NCBI RefSeq assembly: GCF_036898095.1
Contig: NC_090726.1
Span: forward strand, 42,011,645 to 42,075,644
Direction: 5' to 3'
DNA from: Palaemon carinicauda
Taxonomy: Eukaryota; Arthropoda; Malacostraca; Decapoda; Palaemonidae
DNA length: 64,000 bases
In this document: positions 22,567 through 33,740 of the stretch, piece after piece
How positions within the stretch are numbered: the stretch's first letter is position 1
How the letters are laid out: the number at the start of each line of letters is the position of its first letter
Translations under genes and position numbers: made by a program
The notes under the pieces: generated by a model
Databases searched by the model: none
Told to the model about the DNA's origin: nothing
Seen by the model: the letters and a program-made list of their open reading frames with translations, nothing else

Positions 22567-24433
22567 CATTAGCATACTGGGAAAGACTTATGACAGTCTT
22601 GTTCTACTGGACATGCCAATACTGAACCACAATGTTAAATTGTGACACTAAAACAAAGATTAACAGTGGACTTTCCCACAGCCTTGTGTGCCTCTAATCT
22701 TTTGGAAATTACTTGACTGCTCTGAGAAAGCTTACGACAATGCAATAAAGACAAAAGCATACCTTTGCTAGAGCATCATATTAATTACATGCCCTGTCCT
22801 CTCACTTTCTATTCCTCTAACTACTTTGGTTGTTTAATCTAACACTTTACCCTGTTCATTATACAAATTTAGCTATACACTCCACTAAATATAATCACAC
22901 GATTCATACGCTAAAATAAACCTAAATGGCAAAGTACTGCTCACCCACATAAAACTATAAACTTTCAAGTTCAAGTCTTTACCTAAACAAGACTACTAAG
23001 AACCTTTTATGTAAAAAAAAAAAAAACCTGTTAGTAACCAATTTCCTGAAGGTTATCAGTGCTACTGATTCAGTAGCTTGTTTTGCTTTAATCCATCTAC
23101 CAATCCAACACTTGCCTATAATAATTATCAATTCAAACTTGTCTGCATTATTCCAATGATTAGTCTCACTAAAAGGCCTATATACAGTATATCCTATATC
23201 AAAGCGCCTTACTTTTCCATAGACTACCATCTATATCCCTTAACCAAAACATCAATGTCCAATGGGAGGAAAATCTTTCAATAACCAGAGCAACTATTAG
23301 CAAAATATTTTTTTTACAGTATACTTCTAAATGCTGATCCATCCACTAGCCTTCAAAGTGGAAATCCAGGGTGGTTTAAATTTAAACTAATTAATAATGT
23401 CCTCTAGTTTCATTTTCTTTTTTTATGTACTTTAAACACCTAGAAATTTCTTAACCTTTGCTGCTAGCAACCATACAAAGAAATATAAAAATCATTAACT
23501 TTGAAAAAATATTTAAACAGTTAAAAATTGAAAATTGAAATGATCAAACTTTACTCAATGTGCCAATGGAAATTTTGATGCAGTGAAGGTAATGTCTAGC
23601 TTATATTTGAGAAAAAAAAGTTTTGCAGGTTAAGCTCTAGATTTCTTCAGCTTATAGAAATTAACTTAGAAGCTAAATTTGGACAGTACTTAACTAATCA
23701 GCCACTCTAGCTGGCTACATATTGCACTGACAAGAAACCTCCAACCAAACATTTTAATTTACTTAATATTTGTTTGCATCTGTTGGGCTGCAGTCCTTGA
23801 CCGCCTACCCATTAAGTTCTTACGAAATAAACTTTACTAGTTACCCTTGTTGATCAGCTCATTTTAACCAGAGCCCAGTTGATGAACTGTCTTCATATCT
23901 AAATCGACTTGGTGCCAACACAAATAGTTAAGTTTTAACCCCTTCCGAGTTTAATTCCAATATGGCGTGTGGTTAAAATGTCAGGTGAAGATCATTGTCC
24001 AAACTTAAATATAACAAAAGTAACATTACTCTAGGCTGAATTGCAACCTTTACCTTCTACCTTAAAATCTATTACGAAACGTCAATTCAACATATCCAAA
24101 TGAAATGCATCAACTTAATTTAATATGCCTTGTTCAATTAGCTAATGCAGCCTATTGTTCATAGACTAAAGTGGTTTACTGTCACCCAAAACTACTAGAT
24201 TTAGTTTGTTCCAGCACCAATTCTTCTGATGCATACCAAGAAACTCAAGACCCAGACTAAAGGAGATATGTTTAAATTAAGTCTATTAGACTAATAACCA
24301 AGTAAACTTGGACCATTTACTCTTGTCCAGTTCACTTCCCAGAGGCAGAAACTTACTATTTAAGTGACATCCATAACTAATTTGCAAACTTGGTATTTAA
24401 ACTACTTTCAGACCAATATAAACAGCATTCTTT
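22567..24433. other. AT-rich intron-like DNA, nothing recognised
   Basis: C-over-G plus strand continues. No array, element end or supported exon. Confidence 0.35.
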
Positions 24434-25969
24434 ATGGCATTGGGTTCTAGGAATTCTTGCCGCATACATTTTCGCCGTAGGACTTTTTGCCGTAGGAAAC
24501 TTTGCCGCTAGGTATTTTTGCCGTAAGGAATTCTTGCCGCAAATTGTATATTACTTTTATAATTTAAAGGTATATGAAAGAGTTGACTTATAAAAAGAAA
24601 ATAAGTATAGAGGCCAACATACATACATACATCTAATGCGATGGTTGGTCTCTGATAATTAGCTCTTACTTATGAAGTTTTAAACAAGCAGTTTTAGCCC
24701 ATACATACACTCCACTGGTTTTGATAAATAGCTCGTGCTTCTAAAGTTTAAAACAAGTTGTTTATAAACAAGAAGTATACATAACTACTTACATACATAC
24801 ATCTAATTAGCTCTTAGTAAGTTTTAAACAAGCAGTTTTTAGCATACATACATACACTACTACATACATGAATGCCGTATAATTAATAAAATATATCTAA
24901 ATTATGAGTATAAAATAGTATGAGAACAATAGTTTATTATAAACTGAAAGTTTATTTATTTAAAACAATAAATTCAAGAGCAATTGAAGTTACAATAAAT
25001 ATTCAAATATTCATCATTGTCAAAATAAAATCAATAACAAGGTATTACATTATAGAAGGTTTTACTTAAAATTCAAAATATTTGAAAAAAAAAAAAAAAA
25101 AAACTAAGTTTAGAATGAGTGCAAATTCATTGCAATACTCCGTAAATACTGTACTTTACGCTGAAAATCATATCTCGAAACAATTCTTTGTATTCGTACA
25201 TAAACATCTTTGTACTTTTTCTTCATGTGAGATGCTTCGCCGTGTTCAATTTTAATTCTTTTCTTTATTGCTAGACACTTCGTTTTTCAAAAGGTTAATT
25301 AATTGCCAAATATTTGGGTGGATATTTGTAACAGAACTTTGCAAGGCATTATGAAACCCTTCTACACTATTATTGGTGTTTGGTAACTTATTTAAAGTCC
25401 GTTCATAAACATTCCACATATCCACAGAAAATGTTGGACGGACTCTTCGTCTACGAGGGCCCCTGCCTCTTACCCCACCAATAAAATACGTCTAAAAAGT
25501 AAGATACCAGGTCCTGATGCAAATCATCGTTGTCAACTAGTTCCTCAAATGCTCTAATAACGTCATTAGAAGGAACAAATGCAAGTGCTGTAAAGCATTT
25601 GACCAAAGTGTTAAATTCCGAATCACTCTGGTAACGCACTTTATGGGCAAATCCACAGACTTTTCGAAAAACATTTTTAGCTAAATGAAAACTATCAAAA
25701 TTTGCTTTTTCAAAATCAGTCATCAAAGTTTCAGGTTGCAAAGTTGAACGCAATTCCTTGAGAACCCCAAAAAATATTCCATACTTATATTTCTTTTATA
25801 GGTCAACTCTTTCATATACCTTTAAATTATAAAGGTAATATGCAATTTGCGGCAAGAATTCCTTACGGCAAAAATACCTTGTGGCAAAGATTCCTACGGT
25901 AAAAAGTCCGTGACAAAAAGTCCTACGGCGAAAATGTATGCGGCAAGAATTCCGGTCACCATGGCATTG
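24434..25969 (-). mobile_element. MULE (Mutator-like) DNA transposon, internally deleted, with 9-bp target duplication
   Basis: The element is 24443-25960 (1,518 bp). ATGGCATTG occurs exactly at both borders, 24434-24442 and 25961-25969, the 9-bp duplication typical of Mutator-like elements. The ends both start GGT and contain GGAATTCTTGCCGC, continuing as long inverted repeats (left to about 24597, right from about 25790) built of short degenerate TTGCCGTAGGAA-like units. The right arm has one more unit than the left. Inside is a broken MULE transposase on the minus strand and an A-run at about 25085. Confidence 0.85.
25270..25790 (-). pseudogene. MULE transposase fragment, frameshifted
   Basis: Minus-strand reading starts just inside the right inverted repeat (FFGVLKEL), then LMTDFEKANFDSFHLAK with the acidic DFE typical of the MULE catalytic core, then FTALAFVPSNDVIRAFEELV, the family's conserved helix. 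The frame ends at 25451 (stop after GKRQGPS). Another frame takes up at about 25440 with WNVYERTLNKLPNTNNSVEG and FHNALQSS; the NNSVEGFH motif is the classical MULE C-terminal signature. The N-terminal third, including the zinc-binding and first catalytic region, is missing, and a few residues are deleted after DFEKA. It cannot be active. Confidence 0.85.
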
Positions 25970-26344
25970 ACATATGAAGATACCTAACACTAGAAATTCA
26001 TGTAAAATTACAAAATACTAAATTTTATGCCAACATCCTTGTGACCACAAAATTTTAAACCATTATTCCAGCTTCTAGCCTATAGTGGCACCTTATATTT
26101 TTTCCAGTGCAAAAGAATTACAAAAAAAATGCCAATTTAAATTTCTGGTTCATTTAGAGCCTTCAATTAACTAAGGTTAATATCTAAGGGAGTGCTAAAT
26201 ACTTATAGTACCAACTGTGTTCTGGCTTCAAATTTTATCTTTTATATAATTTTCTTTTATATAAATCATAAAACAGAATGTTAGCAAGTTATTTTTGGTC
26301 AATATTCATGCTTTTAAAACTATTTAAAGAGTACCCATATTTAC
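25970..26344. other. AT-rich intron-like DNA, nothing recognised
   Basis: No supported feature. Confidence 0.35.
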
Positions 26345-26435
26345 CTTTAAATGTTTCCAGAGACTTGCATTATGTAGGTGTATTATTTTCACGTCAGCTT
26401 ATCCTTTATCCATTAGCTTCAAGTTTCAGTTCCAC
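26345..26435 (-). ncRNA. Exon-like block (noncoding), paralogue of 30629-30735
   Basis: On the minus strand a polypyrimidine tract and TTTTTCTGCAG precede the block, and it ends CATTTAAAG followed by GTAAATATGGGT. All three frames contain stops within a short distance. The middle (AAGCTGACGTGAAAAT) is shared with the block at 30629-30735, which has the same donor. Best read as UTR or long noncoding RNA exon, or a decoy; there is no expression evidence here. Confidence 0.3.
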
Positions 26436-26719
26436 CTGCAGAAAAAAAAAAAAAATTTTAAGTTTTCTTTTATAGATATAATTATAAGGCTACATTATAC
26501 AGTAATTCTACTAAAGCTTAAATGATCAGCACAAGTTGAAAAATCAGACAACCCTTTAATTTAGCAATCAAATCCCAAACTACAGACAGCTGACAAAATG
26601 ATAATTGGCTATAAAAAGAGTCAAGGAATACTGCTGGTCTAGATTAAATTGCAGTCAAGATTCTGCATTTATTCTTGCACTTTCAATGAATATGCATTAA
26701 CATTTTTTCCCAAGGATAT
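26436..26719. other. AT-rich DNA, nothing recognised
   Basis: No supported feature. Confidence 0.35.
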
Positions 26720-27480
26720 GGAGATGATCAATAGGTGTGCCTTACCTCAAACCTGGTAAAGCAAGTCGCATAATTGTCACCTATCAATTGCCTTGCTCTG
26801 CATTACTTGCAGACTGATGCTTTATTATGGCCACCTAACTCAACATCAAGGAGCAGCTTAAACTGTACCAAGCAGGCTTTCAAACTGGATGACATGTAGC
26901 AGTCATGTCTAACCTAATAAAATTTATAGAGGATGGATTAGAGACCAAAGGAAATAACGCCTAACAGCTGCCAATGACAGGCAACAGCTATTCTCATCAA
27001 GGTAGCCTAAATGACCAAAATCCCTGACGACGAACATATTAGATCACTTACAAAATAGATCATTGTGGAAATGGATGGCAAGGAAAGTAGAGGAATCAAA
27101 TGGTCTCCAGCAGTGTCATGTATTAGGCCCATAAATATTTACTTTCCACAAATCCAAGACAAGGATGTTTACATATGTTGCTGATCTCTGCATTGCAAGT
27201 CATGGTTCTTTAAAGCCAGTGAAGGAATACTTTAAGGGGACATTATGGTATCAGATGTTACAAAATACAGCACTCATAAAACTATGAAATCACAGGTATG
27301 CTTAACCCTCCCCCTCCCCCCCATACAGAATATGGGAAAACACCCATATCCAGCCCATCAGCGTCACTTAACCGAACACTATCATCAATAATGTCTCAGC
27401 TCAAGTAAAGTGACTGGTATAACTTGACAAATAACATCAAGTTGGGAGCTGAAGCAAAAAATTTTCAAGCTAACAGCCTT
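26720..27480 (+). pseudogene. Decayed LINE reverse transcriptase (plus strand), left part of a split element
   Basis: Scattered plus-strand frames show RT remnants in order: VPYLKPGKASRIIVTYQLP (like YKPGKDxxxPxSYRPISLL), YQAGFQTG (EQAGFRPG), LIKFIEDGLETK, NGLQQCHVLGP (NGLPQGSVLxP), TYVADLCIA (IYADDLC) and NNIKLGAEAK. Stops and shifts are frequent. It resumes at about 29190, so the LINE at 27481-29175 is inserted into it. Confidence 0.65.
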
Positions 27481-29175
27481 ATTATTATTATAATTAGGAT
27501 TATTACCAGCCAAGCTACAACCCTAGTTGGAAAAGCAAGATAATATAAGCCCATGGGCTGCAATAGGGGAAAAAGTCCAGTGAGGAAAGGAAATAAGGAA
27601 ATAAATAAATGAGAATTCTAAAAACAGTAACGCCAAAACAGATATGTCCTATATAAACTATTAACGTCAAAATTAGAAGTCATAAAAACTATAAAAACTT
27701 ATGTCAGCCTGGTCAATAAAAACATTTGCTCCAACTTTGAACTTTTGAAGTTCTACTGATTCAACTACCCGATTAGGAAGATCATTCCACAACTTGGTCA
27801 CAGCAGGAATAAAACTTCTAGAATACCGTGTAGTATTGAGCCTCACGATGGAGAAGGCCTGTATTACAATTAACTGCCTGCCAAGCATTATGAACAAGAT
27901 AGAATTGTCCAGGGAGTTTTGAATGTAAAGGATGGTCAGTTATGAAAAATCTTATGCAACATGCATAAAGAACTAATTGAAAGTGTGCCAAAGATTAATA
28001 TCTAGATCAGGAATAAGAAATTCAATAGACCGTAAGTTTCTGTCCAACAAAGATAAAAGCAGCTGAACACCAGACAGGATAACAATACTCAAAACACTGT
28101 AGAATGAAAGAATTAAAACACTTCAGAAAAGACTTTTCACCGAAAATCTTTTAAGACTTTCTCAATAAGCCACTTTTTTGTGCAATTGAAGACAGACCTA
28201 ATGTGTTAAGTAAATTTTCCGTCAAGAATCACACCTAAAATTTTAAGCCATACAAATTTAAAGAAACATTATCAGTGCTGAGATCCAGATGTTGAGGAGC
28301 CACTGTCCTTGACCTACTCAAAGTCATACTTGTGAGTTTTGTTAGGATTCTACTTCATACCACATAACTTGCACCATGCACTATTTTTAGCTAAAACACT
28401 ATTAAGGGATTCACCAACCCCAGATCTACATTCAGGGGATGGAATTTATGCAAAGTAGAATCATCTGCATATGCAACAAGCTTGTTTTCTATGCCAAACC
28501 ACATGTCATGTGTATATAGTATGAAAAGTAATGGGCCAAGAACACTACCTTGTGGAACACCCGATATCTCATCCCTATATTCACTATGGTGCCCATCAAC
28601 AAATGATCTACAGTATTACTTAAAAACTCATTAACGCTAAGAAACGACCCACCCACTCCCAACAGTTTGTTTGAAAACTAGGGCCTCATGAGTAACACTG
28701 TAAAAGTCAGCACTAAAATCAAGGCCAATCATACGAACTTCCTGACCACAAACACGGGATTTCTGTACAGCATTAGAGATTGTAATTAGGGCATCACATG
28801 CTCAAAGGCCTTTACGAAAACCAAATTGCAAACATGGAAATAGATGATTACCTTCAGAAACCTAATAAGTTTTGCCAGATGACGTTCAAAAACTTTAGAT
28901 ATGGTAGTTATGGAAATTGGGCGGTAATCAGTGGGACTTAAGCTACCAGAAACACATTTACATATAGGAGTAACAAGACCAATTCTCCAACAAGTGCTAA
29001 AAGCTCCTCCTCTTGCTAACTTGTGCAATATAACTTTGGAGCTAAGAAATCTGCGGTCTTTATTAAAAAAAAAAACACAAAGGAAAAATACCATTTAGGT
29101 CTACACTTCCATAACCATCAAGGTCCATCAACAGAGGTTTAATCTTACGAGATCGAAAAGCTAAACTAGTTAGTT
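27481..29175 (-). pseudogene. Non-LTR retrotransposon (LINE) with 3' tail, nested in an older LINE
   Basis: Minus-strand frames give RT in order from 29175 to 27673: PTDYRPISITTISKVFERHL (28786-29094 block), [27 protein letters not shown] with YADD at about 28460-28471, and near the end TTRYSRSFIPAVTKLWNDLP (27673-27897 block). The 3' tail follows (plus-strand view AGCTACAACCCTAGTTGGAA) and ends in (ATT)n at 27481. The 5' part is missing. Many stops and shifts; inactive. The tail is the one seen at ten other places in this window, which identifies those as 5'-truncated copies of this family. Confidence 0.82.
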
Positions 29176-29189
29176 TAGTTTAGCCTCAG

Positions 29190-29690
29190 GAAAACAGGAA
29201 TGAGGAAGCCCCCATTTTTCATTACTAAGGCACTCCACAGCAAAATACTGTGCTGTATGGGAAAGATCAACCTACACCAGAAAAATAAAGAGCTAAAAGC
29301 CTGCCGATGAGAGCAACACCCCTACCAGCTGGTACAGCCTAGTCAACATTTTACCACCTGACTGAGTCACGCCGTAATTACTAGATACTAAAATGCCAAC
29401 TTAGCACAATCCCAAGCACCCACTACAATCATTAGGAATAAGTCTGAAATCACAGCTTCATGACCATAAAAGAACTATAGACCTCAGACCTATTTAATCA
29501 AAATACAAACTGCATGAATAGTGACAGACCAATTACATTAACCTCCCTTACCCTCGTAAAGACCTGCCCTGTGGATTCTCCCATACCAGGAAGAATGGTT
29601 CACCAGGATAGAGGAACAAATTTGTATGACAACTTCCAGAGATGGGGTTACAATTTGAGCTAAATGCCTTTCCTGGGCCAATCAAAATCT
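29190..29690 (+). pseudogene. Decayed LINE (plus strand), right part of the split element
   Basis: Plus-strand frames read ALHSKILCCMGKINLHQKN, resembling the STAEYxAPVWERSxHxxK block that follows RT in this LINE type, and further on NFQRWGY near 29630-29655, resembling its C-terminal block. Order and strand match 26720-27480. Confidence 0.5.
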
Positions 29691-29743
29691 TTTGTAGCTA
29701 TAGACTAGGGTTCACCTGTTCAGTCATTGATCTATATAAATGC

Positions 29744-30024
29744 TTAACCCTTTTACCCCCAGGGTATATGGAAATTTCCAACCCTTAACCTCCAAGGGGT
29801 TATTTTTTCCCCAGCACATTTTGCAGTATACTTTTTTAAATTGCTCTAACAGCCTTAATTTTCATCAGAGGGGGGTCAGGATGGTCATTCTCTTGGAATA
29901 TGCCTGAAATTACTCAAAAATTTTTATAGCATTTTTTTGCAAGGACGTACCGGTACATCCATGGGGGTAAAGGGATGGCTTTTGTGAAACTTCCCAGTAC
30001 GTCCTTTGGGGGTAAAAGGGTTAA
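29744..30024. mobile_element. piggyBac-like MITE, copy 2 (TTAA target duplication)
   Basis: 273-bp element (29748-30020) between TTAA at 29744-29747 and 30021-30024, starting CCCTTTTACCCCCAG and ending TTGGGGGTAAAAGGG. The interior is similar throughout to copy 1 at 5884-6192 but slightly shorter through small deletions. Confidence 0.8.
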
Positions 30025-30628
30025 GCACTAATGGATAGAACAATGGTGTAAAACATCTGACAAAAGTAGCTTCGTTTATTCTAAAAACAGCCTATTCCAT
30101 TGTATATGTTAAATCTAGCATTAATCTAATTAGCCAAACAACCCATTTATTCTCCATTTCACTTTCCACAGGCCGAAATTTGCACTTTAACTGAGTACCA
30201 TCCATGGCATCAGTTTGAAAACTGGATTTACACAAACTTTAGATAGGTACTTTTTGGCATTGGCATGTGCAGATATCTAACTAGAAATATTCTGGTAAAT
30301 TACAAGATATCCTATTGATCAAATGGTAAATCTTCTTAGGCTAACCAACACCCTCGTGCTCCCACGCAGTTAAACCAAATTAATTTATACTTTAGCCTCT
30401 GTTCATTGTTACCTCTATTTCAGTGACGCACAAAACTTTGCTTGAATTAAATATTCAGTTCATGAAGGTCTTTCAAAAACAAACTGGTTATCTAGTTTCA
30501 AGTTGGGTATTTTACCTTTTCACCGTTGAACATTATTTAACTGACTTATTAAGTTAACTAAATTCTTGTCAATGATAATCAATACCTCAAATTCTATTAT
30601 ACACTAATTTAAAAGCACCCATATTTAC
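30025..30628. other. AT-rich intron-like DNA, nothing recognised
   Basis: No supported feature. Confidence 0.35.
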
Positions 30629-30735
30629 CTTGATTTTAACTATTATGCAGATCGAGGATAATTTTTTCACGTCAACTTGTCCATAATTAGTTTCTCACGG
30701 CAGCTTTTCCATAATCGTTAGCCAAGTGTTAGCCC
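30629..30735 (-). ncRNA. Exon-like block (noncoding), paralogue of 26345-26435
   Basis: On the minus strand the acceptor is ATCTATCTTTTGCAG and the donor is AATCAAG followed by GTAAATATGGGT, identical to the donor of the block at 26345-26435. The block contains an internal near-repeat, ATTATGGAAAAGCTGCCGTG and ATTATGGACAAGTTGACGTG. Stops occur in every frame. Its acceptor and first ~35 bases are copied again in the tandem repeat to the right. Confidence 0.3.
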
Positions 30736-31105
30736 CTGCAAAAGATAGATTATAATAGTTTTTCTGAAGGTAGAAATCTTTGACAGGCCAAATTAAAATA
30801 CTAAAAATGATAGGCAAAGCTATTTCAGTTAAAGCTTTCCCATAATCGTTAGCCAAGTGTTAGCCCCTGCAAAAGATAGATAATAGTTTTTCTGAAGGTA
30901 GAAATCATTAACAGGCCAAAATAAAATACTAAAAATTATAGACAAAGCTATTTCAGTTATAGCTTTCCCATAATCGTTAGCCAAGTGTTAGCCCATGCAA
31001 AAGATAGATTATAATGGTTTTTCTGAAAGTAGAAATCATTGACAGGCCAAATTAAAATACTAAAAATGATAGGCAAAGCTATTTCAGTTATACAAAAGCT
31101 ATACA
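30703..31105 (+). repeat. ~130-bp tandem repeat, three copies, containing a splice-acceptor-like site
   Basis: CATAATCGTTAGCCAAGTGT recurs near 30710, 30840 and 30969, followed each time by GCAAAAGATAGAT, a TTTTCTGAA segment and a TTGACAGGCCAAATTAAAAT segment. Copies are ~95% alike. Each carries the minus-strand CTTTTGCAG. Confidence 0.8.
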
Positions 31106-31340
31106 ACAACAACAGCATGAATTTTAAGACTCATTTTCAGAAGTATCTACCAAAAACATCAGAAGTATCTACCAAAAACATCCGCTGTAATAAACTGGTA
31201 AATTTTTCAAGTGCTTGCATTTAGGGGTACATTTAATTTTTGCTCTTACCAAGCATTTGTAGTATCACTGGCAATCAGCCTTGTATAAAAGCAACTAACT
31301 TTTGTGCCTATTTAATTAAATTTAAACTTTGGCTAACTAA

Positions 31341-31728
31341 ACGGATTTTGAGCGAAGCGAAAAATCTATTTTTGGGTGAGATAGCCATGGCGTCCTGATG
31401 GAAGGTTCCTGTTTGGTAGCTTCCTTGGGTATAAGACTACTAAGATATTCCCAGAGAATTTAACCACAGGTTATCACAGAATTCTAACTTCTGGAGCGAG
31501 TATCTCAAAGGTTTCCCTTTAAGACATCGTAATACAACAGGGGACACGCATGTCTGAACGTGCCACATAGCTATCTTCACCCCGAACAGAGTTAATGCTT
31601 CGGTGTGTAAGGGCTGAGAATAGCTGGGAGCCGTTCCACAGCTAATCTCACTCGTGGCTACTACTGATACTCGAGACGTAAACAAACGGACGCCATTGCT
31701 CTAATGACGTCACGCCCGTCTTTATCCT
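31341..31728 (-). repeat. 3' terminal inverted repeat of the complete DIRS element
   Basis: Positions 31386-31728 are the reverse complement of 39724-40066 with a single mismatch (near 31442). The tip extends to 31341, fixed by its exact match to the internal complementary region. Confidence 0.92.
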
Positions 31729-31803
31729 GACGCCAGTTGCTGCCCATCACCATGATACAATTGTGTAGGGTGGGAACAAAACTGGACGAAGTAGTAGAGA
31801 GGG

Positions 31804-31899
31804 TCCATCAGGACGCCATGGCTATCTCACCCAAAAATAGATTTTTCGCTTCGCTCAAAATCCGTTTTTTGGGCTCAAACCATGGCGTCCTGATGGAAG
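31804..31899 (-). repeat. Internal complementary region of the complete DIRS element
   Basis: 31804-31865 is the exact reverse complement of the 3' tip 31341-31402. 31866-31899 is the exact reverse complement of the 5' tip 40048-40081. The two tips are therefore stored abutted, as in a circle junction. This is the arrangement described for DIRS-1. Confidence 0.92.
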
Positions 31900-32687
31900 A
31901 GTACCAGAGAATCAATGTATCGTGGTAGATTTTCCCCCAGTGTTAAGTGCCTAGGCATTGACAAAACAGCAAAGTAATCTTAGGTAAAGAACCATAGGAA
32001 CGAAGTATCCTGCCCCCCATTGGTAGGAAGTTCCCATGGGCTATGCCGACGTCAAAGTGGTATTGAAGGGCTATTCATCCTGACAGAAGAACTTTTAAGA
32101 ACTTAGAGATGAAGCAGAATGTTTGATATTTGTATAGGAACATTCTGAATTAGGTCAGTGGTGGTTGGGCACTGTGTATAGAGTTCATCTCTTGGTTATC
32201 AGAAGTAAGTATTCGTGTAGGAACCTTACTGAGACAGGGTGAATATAATTTAGGATTAGACATCTTAAATTCTTCATGACCATAAGAGAGGAGGAATAAA
32301 TAAAACTATGACAGCATGTATTTCATAGTAGGTAGGAGCTGAAAGAGACGCATAAGTAATAAAATAGAAATTTTATTTCACAATGCAGAAATTAAATAAT
32401 TTACAGCAAAAGTAAAGTTCATTTACAGTAATAATAATGTACATAGAAATAAAGGCTTGCTCTTGAATCTGAAAAGGAATTTCAGGATTAGTAGGTACTC
32501 GTTCTCGAGGAACGCAAGTCTTTAAACAACACATCATGCTCAAGGCATGCGGCACTTGTGTGACACTGACATTTCACCTGGGATAAGAACAGTTATAAAA
32601 GCACTAAGTGTTTTTAGACATCACTATGAATCGCTCGAGGGTCAACATAGGCACCCGAAGAGTTAGAGTCCCAAGTAACTCACTGTT
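31900..32687 (-). other. 3' untranslated part of the complete DIRS element
   Basis: Noncoding between the recombinase stop and the internal complementary region. No further structure recognised. Confidence 0.6.
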
Positions 32688-33740
32688 CTACGCAGAGTTA
32701 GGTGCAGGTTTCATAACACTACCTGCGGCTACCACAAAATGTTTGACTTCGTGCACTTGTTTCGCATAATGTTTAAAGAAAACTCGCGAGGACTTCCAGC
32801 CTGTAAAGTTTTTAAGGCTTTCAAAGTCCATGCTCTGAAAGAAATTCAGAGACGATGCCACTTTTCTAGGATCATGACCAGCGGGTGTACTGTTCGGATC
32901 CGCTCTGCGAATGAAGTAGGTGATTTTCGCTCTTAATTGTTTCAGTGACAGGTCGCTGCCCGATGTTTCTCCTTTGAAGAGTTGGCCTCCACCAAAGTTC
33001 GAAGTTCTGCGAAGATAGACCTTGAGACTCTCTACTGGACATAGACATCCTCCTTCAGGGGGCATATTCTCCAAGGGCCCCATCTTTTGGTGGGTAATTC
33101 GTTTTTAGCGAGAAACGTCGGATCAGGGGAGAGGGTCACTTCTCCTGAATCAGCAAACAGGATGTGTCCCTCTTCTCTTGATAATGCCACTATTTCGCTG
33201 ACTCGAGCTCCCGAGGCGAGAGCAAATAAAAATATAACTTTCTGAGTCAGATCCTTGAGGGGGCATGAATCGTTGTCCAAGTTGGAGGCGAAATGGAGTA
33301 CCTTGTCTAGTGACCAGGAGATCGGTTTCGGAGGGGGTGCTGGGCGTAGGCGAGCACATGCTTTTGGTAATTTGTTAAAGATGTCGTTGGACAGATCAAT
33401 TTGGAAAGCATATAGAATTGGTCTAGTCAAGGCCGATTTGCAGGTTGAAATCGTATTGGCTGCTAATCCTTGTCCATGAAGGTGAATGAAGAAGGACATA
33501 CAGAGATCAATGGTGATTTCTTTAGGATTTTTTGCCTTGACAAAGGAGACCCATTTCCTCCAGGATGATTCATATTGCCGTCTCGTGGATTCGGTCTTGT
33601 ATTCCTCTAGGAAGTCTAGACTTTTCTTCGAGATCCCAAACCTCTTCTTTGCGGCAAGGGAGAGAAAATCATGAGATGAAGGTCCTTGATTTTCGATGAT
33701 GAAGCGAAGACAGTCGACTTCTGTACTTGTTGAGAGAGAA
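32688..33740 (-). pseudogene. DIRS tyrosine recombinase (one frameshift; R, HxxR and Y present)
   Basis: The frame continuing from RNase H enters the recombinase at about 33740: STRRQYESSWRKWVSF and AANTISTCKSAL are the DNA-binding part, LASGARVSEIVALS carries the first catalytic Arg. It stops at 33032. The remainder is in another frame (33083-32688), overlapping by ~50 bp: ESLKVYLRRTSNFGG, then AGHDPRKVASS with the HxxR pair and VFFKHYAKQV with the catalytic Tyr. All catalytic residues survive, so the only visible lesion is the shift near 33060. It would insert the circular element DNA. Confidence 0.85.

Noticed and set aside
31250..31279. 30-nt micro-exon on the minus strand with donor GTAAGAGC
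   Set aside because: Weak acceptor with no pyrimidine tract, and its phase does not follow the exon at 41133-41227.
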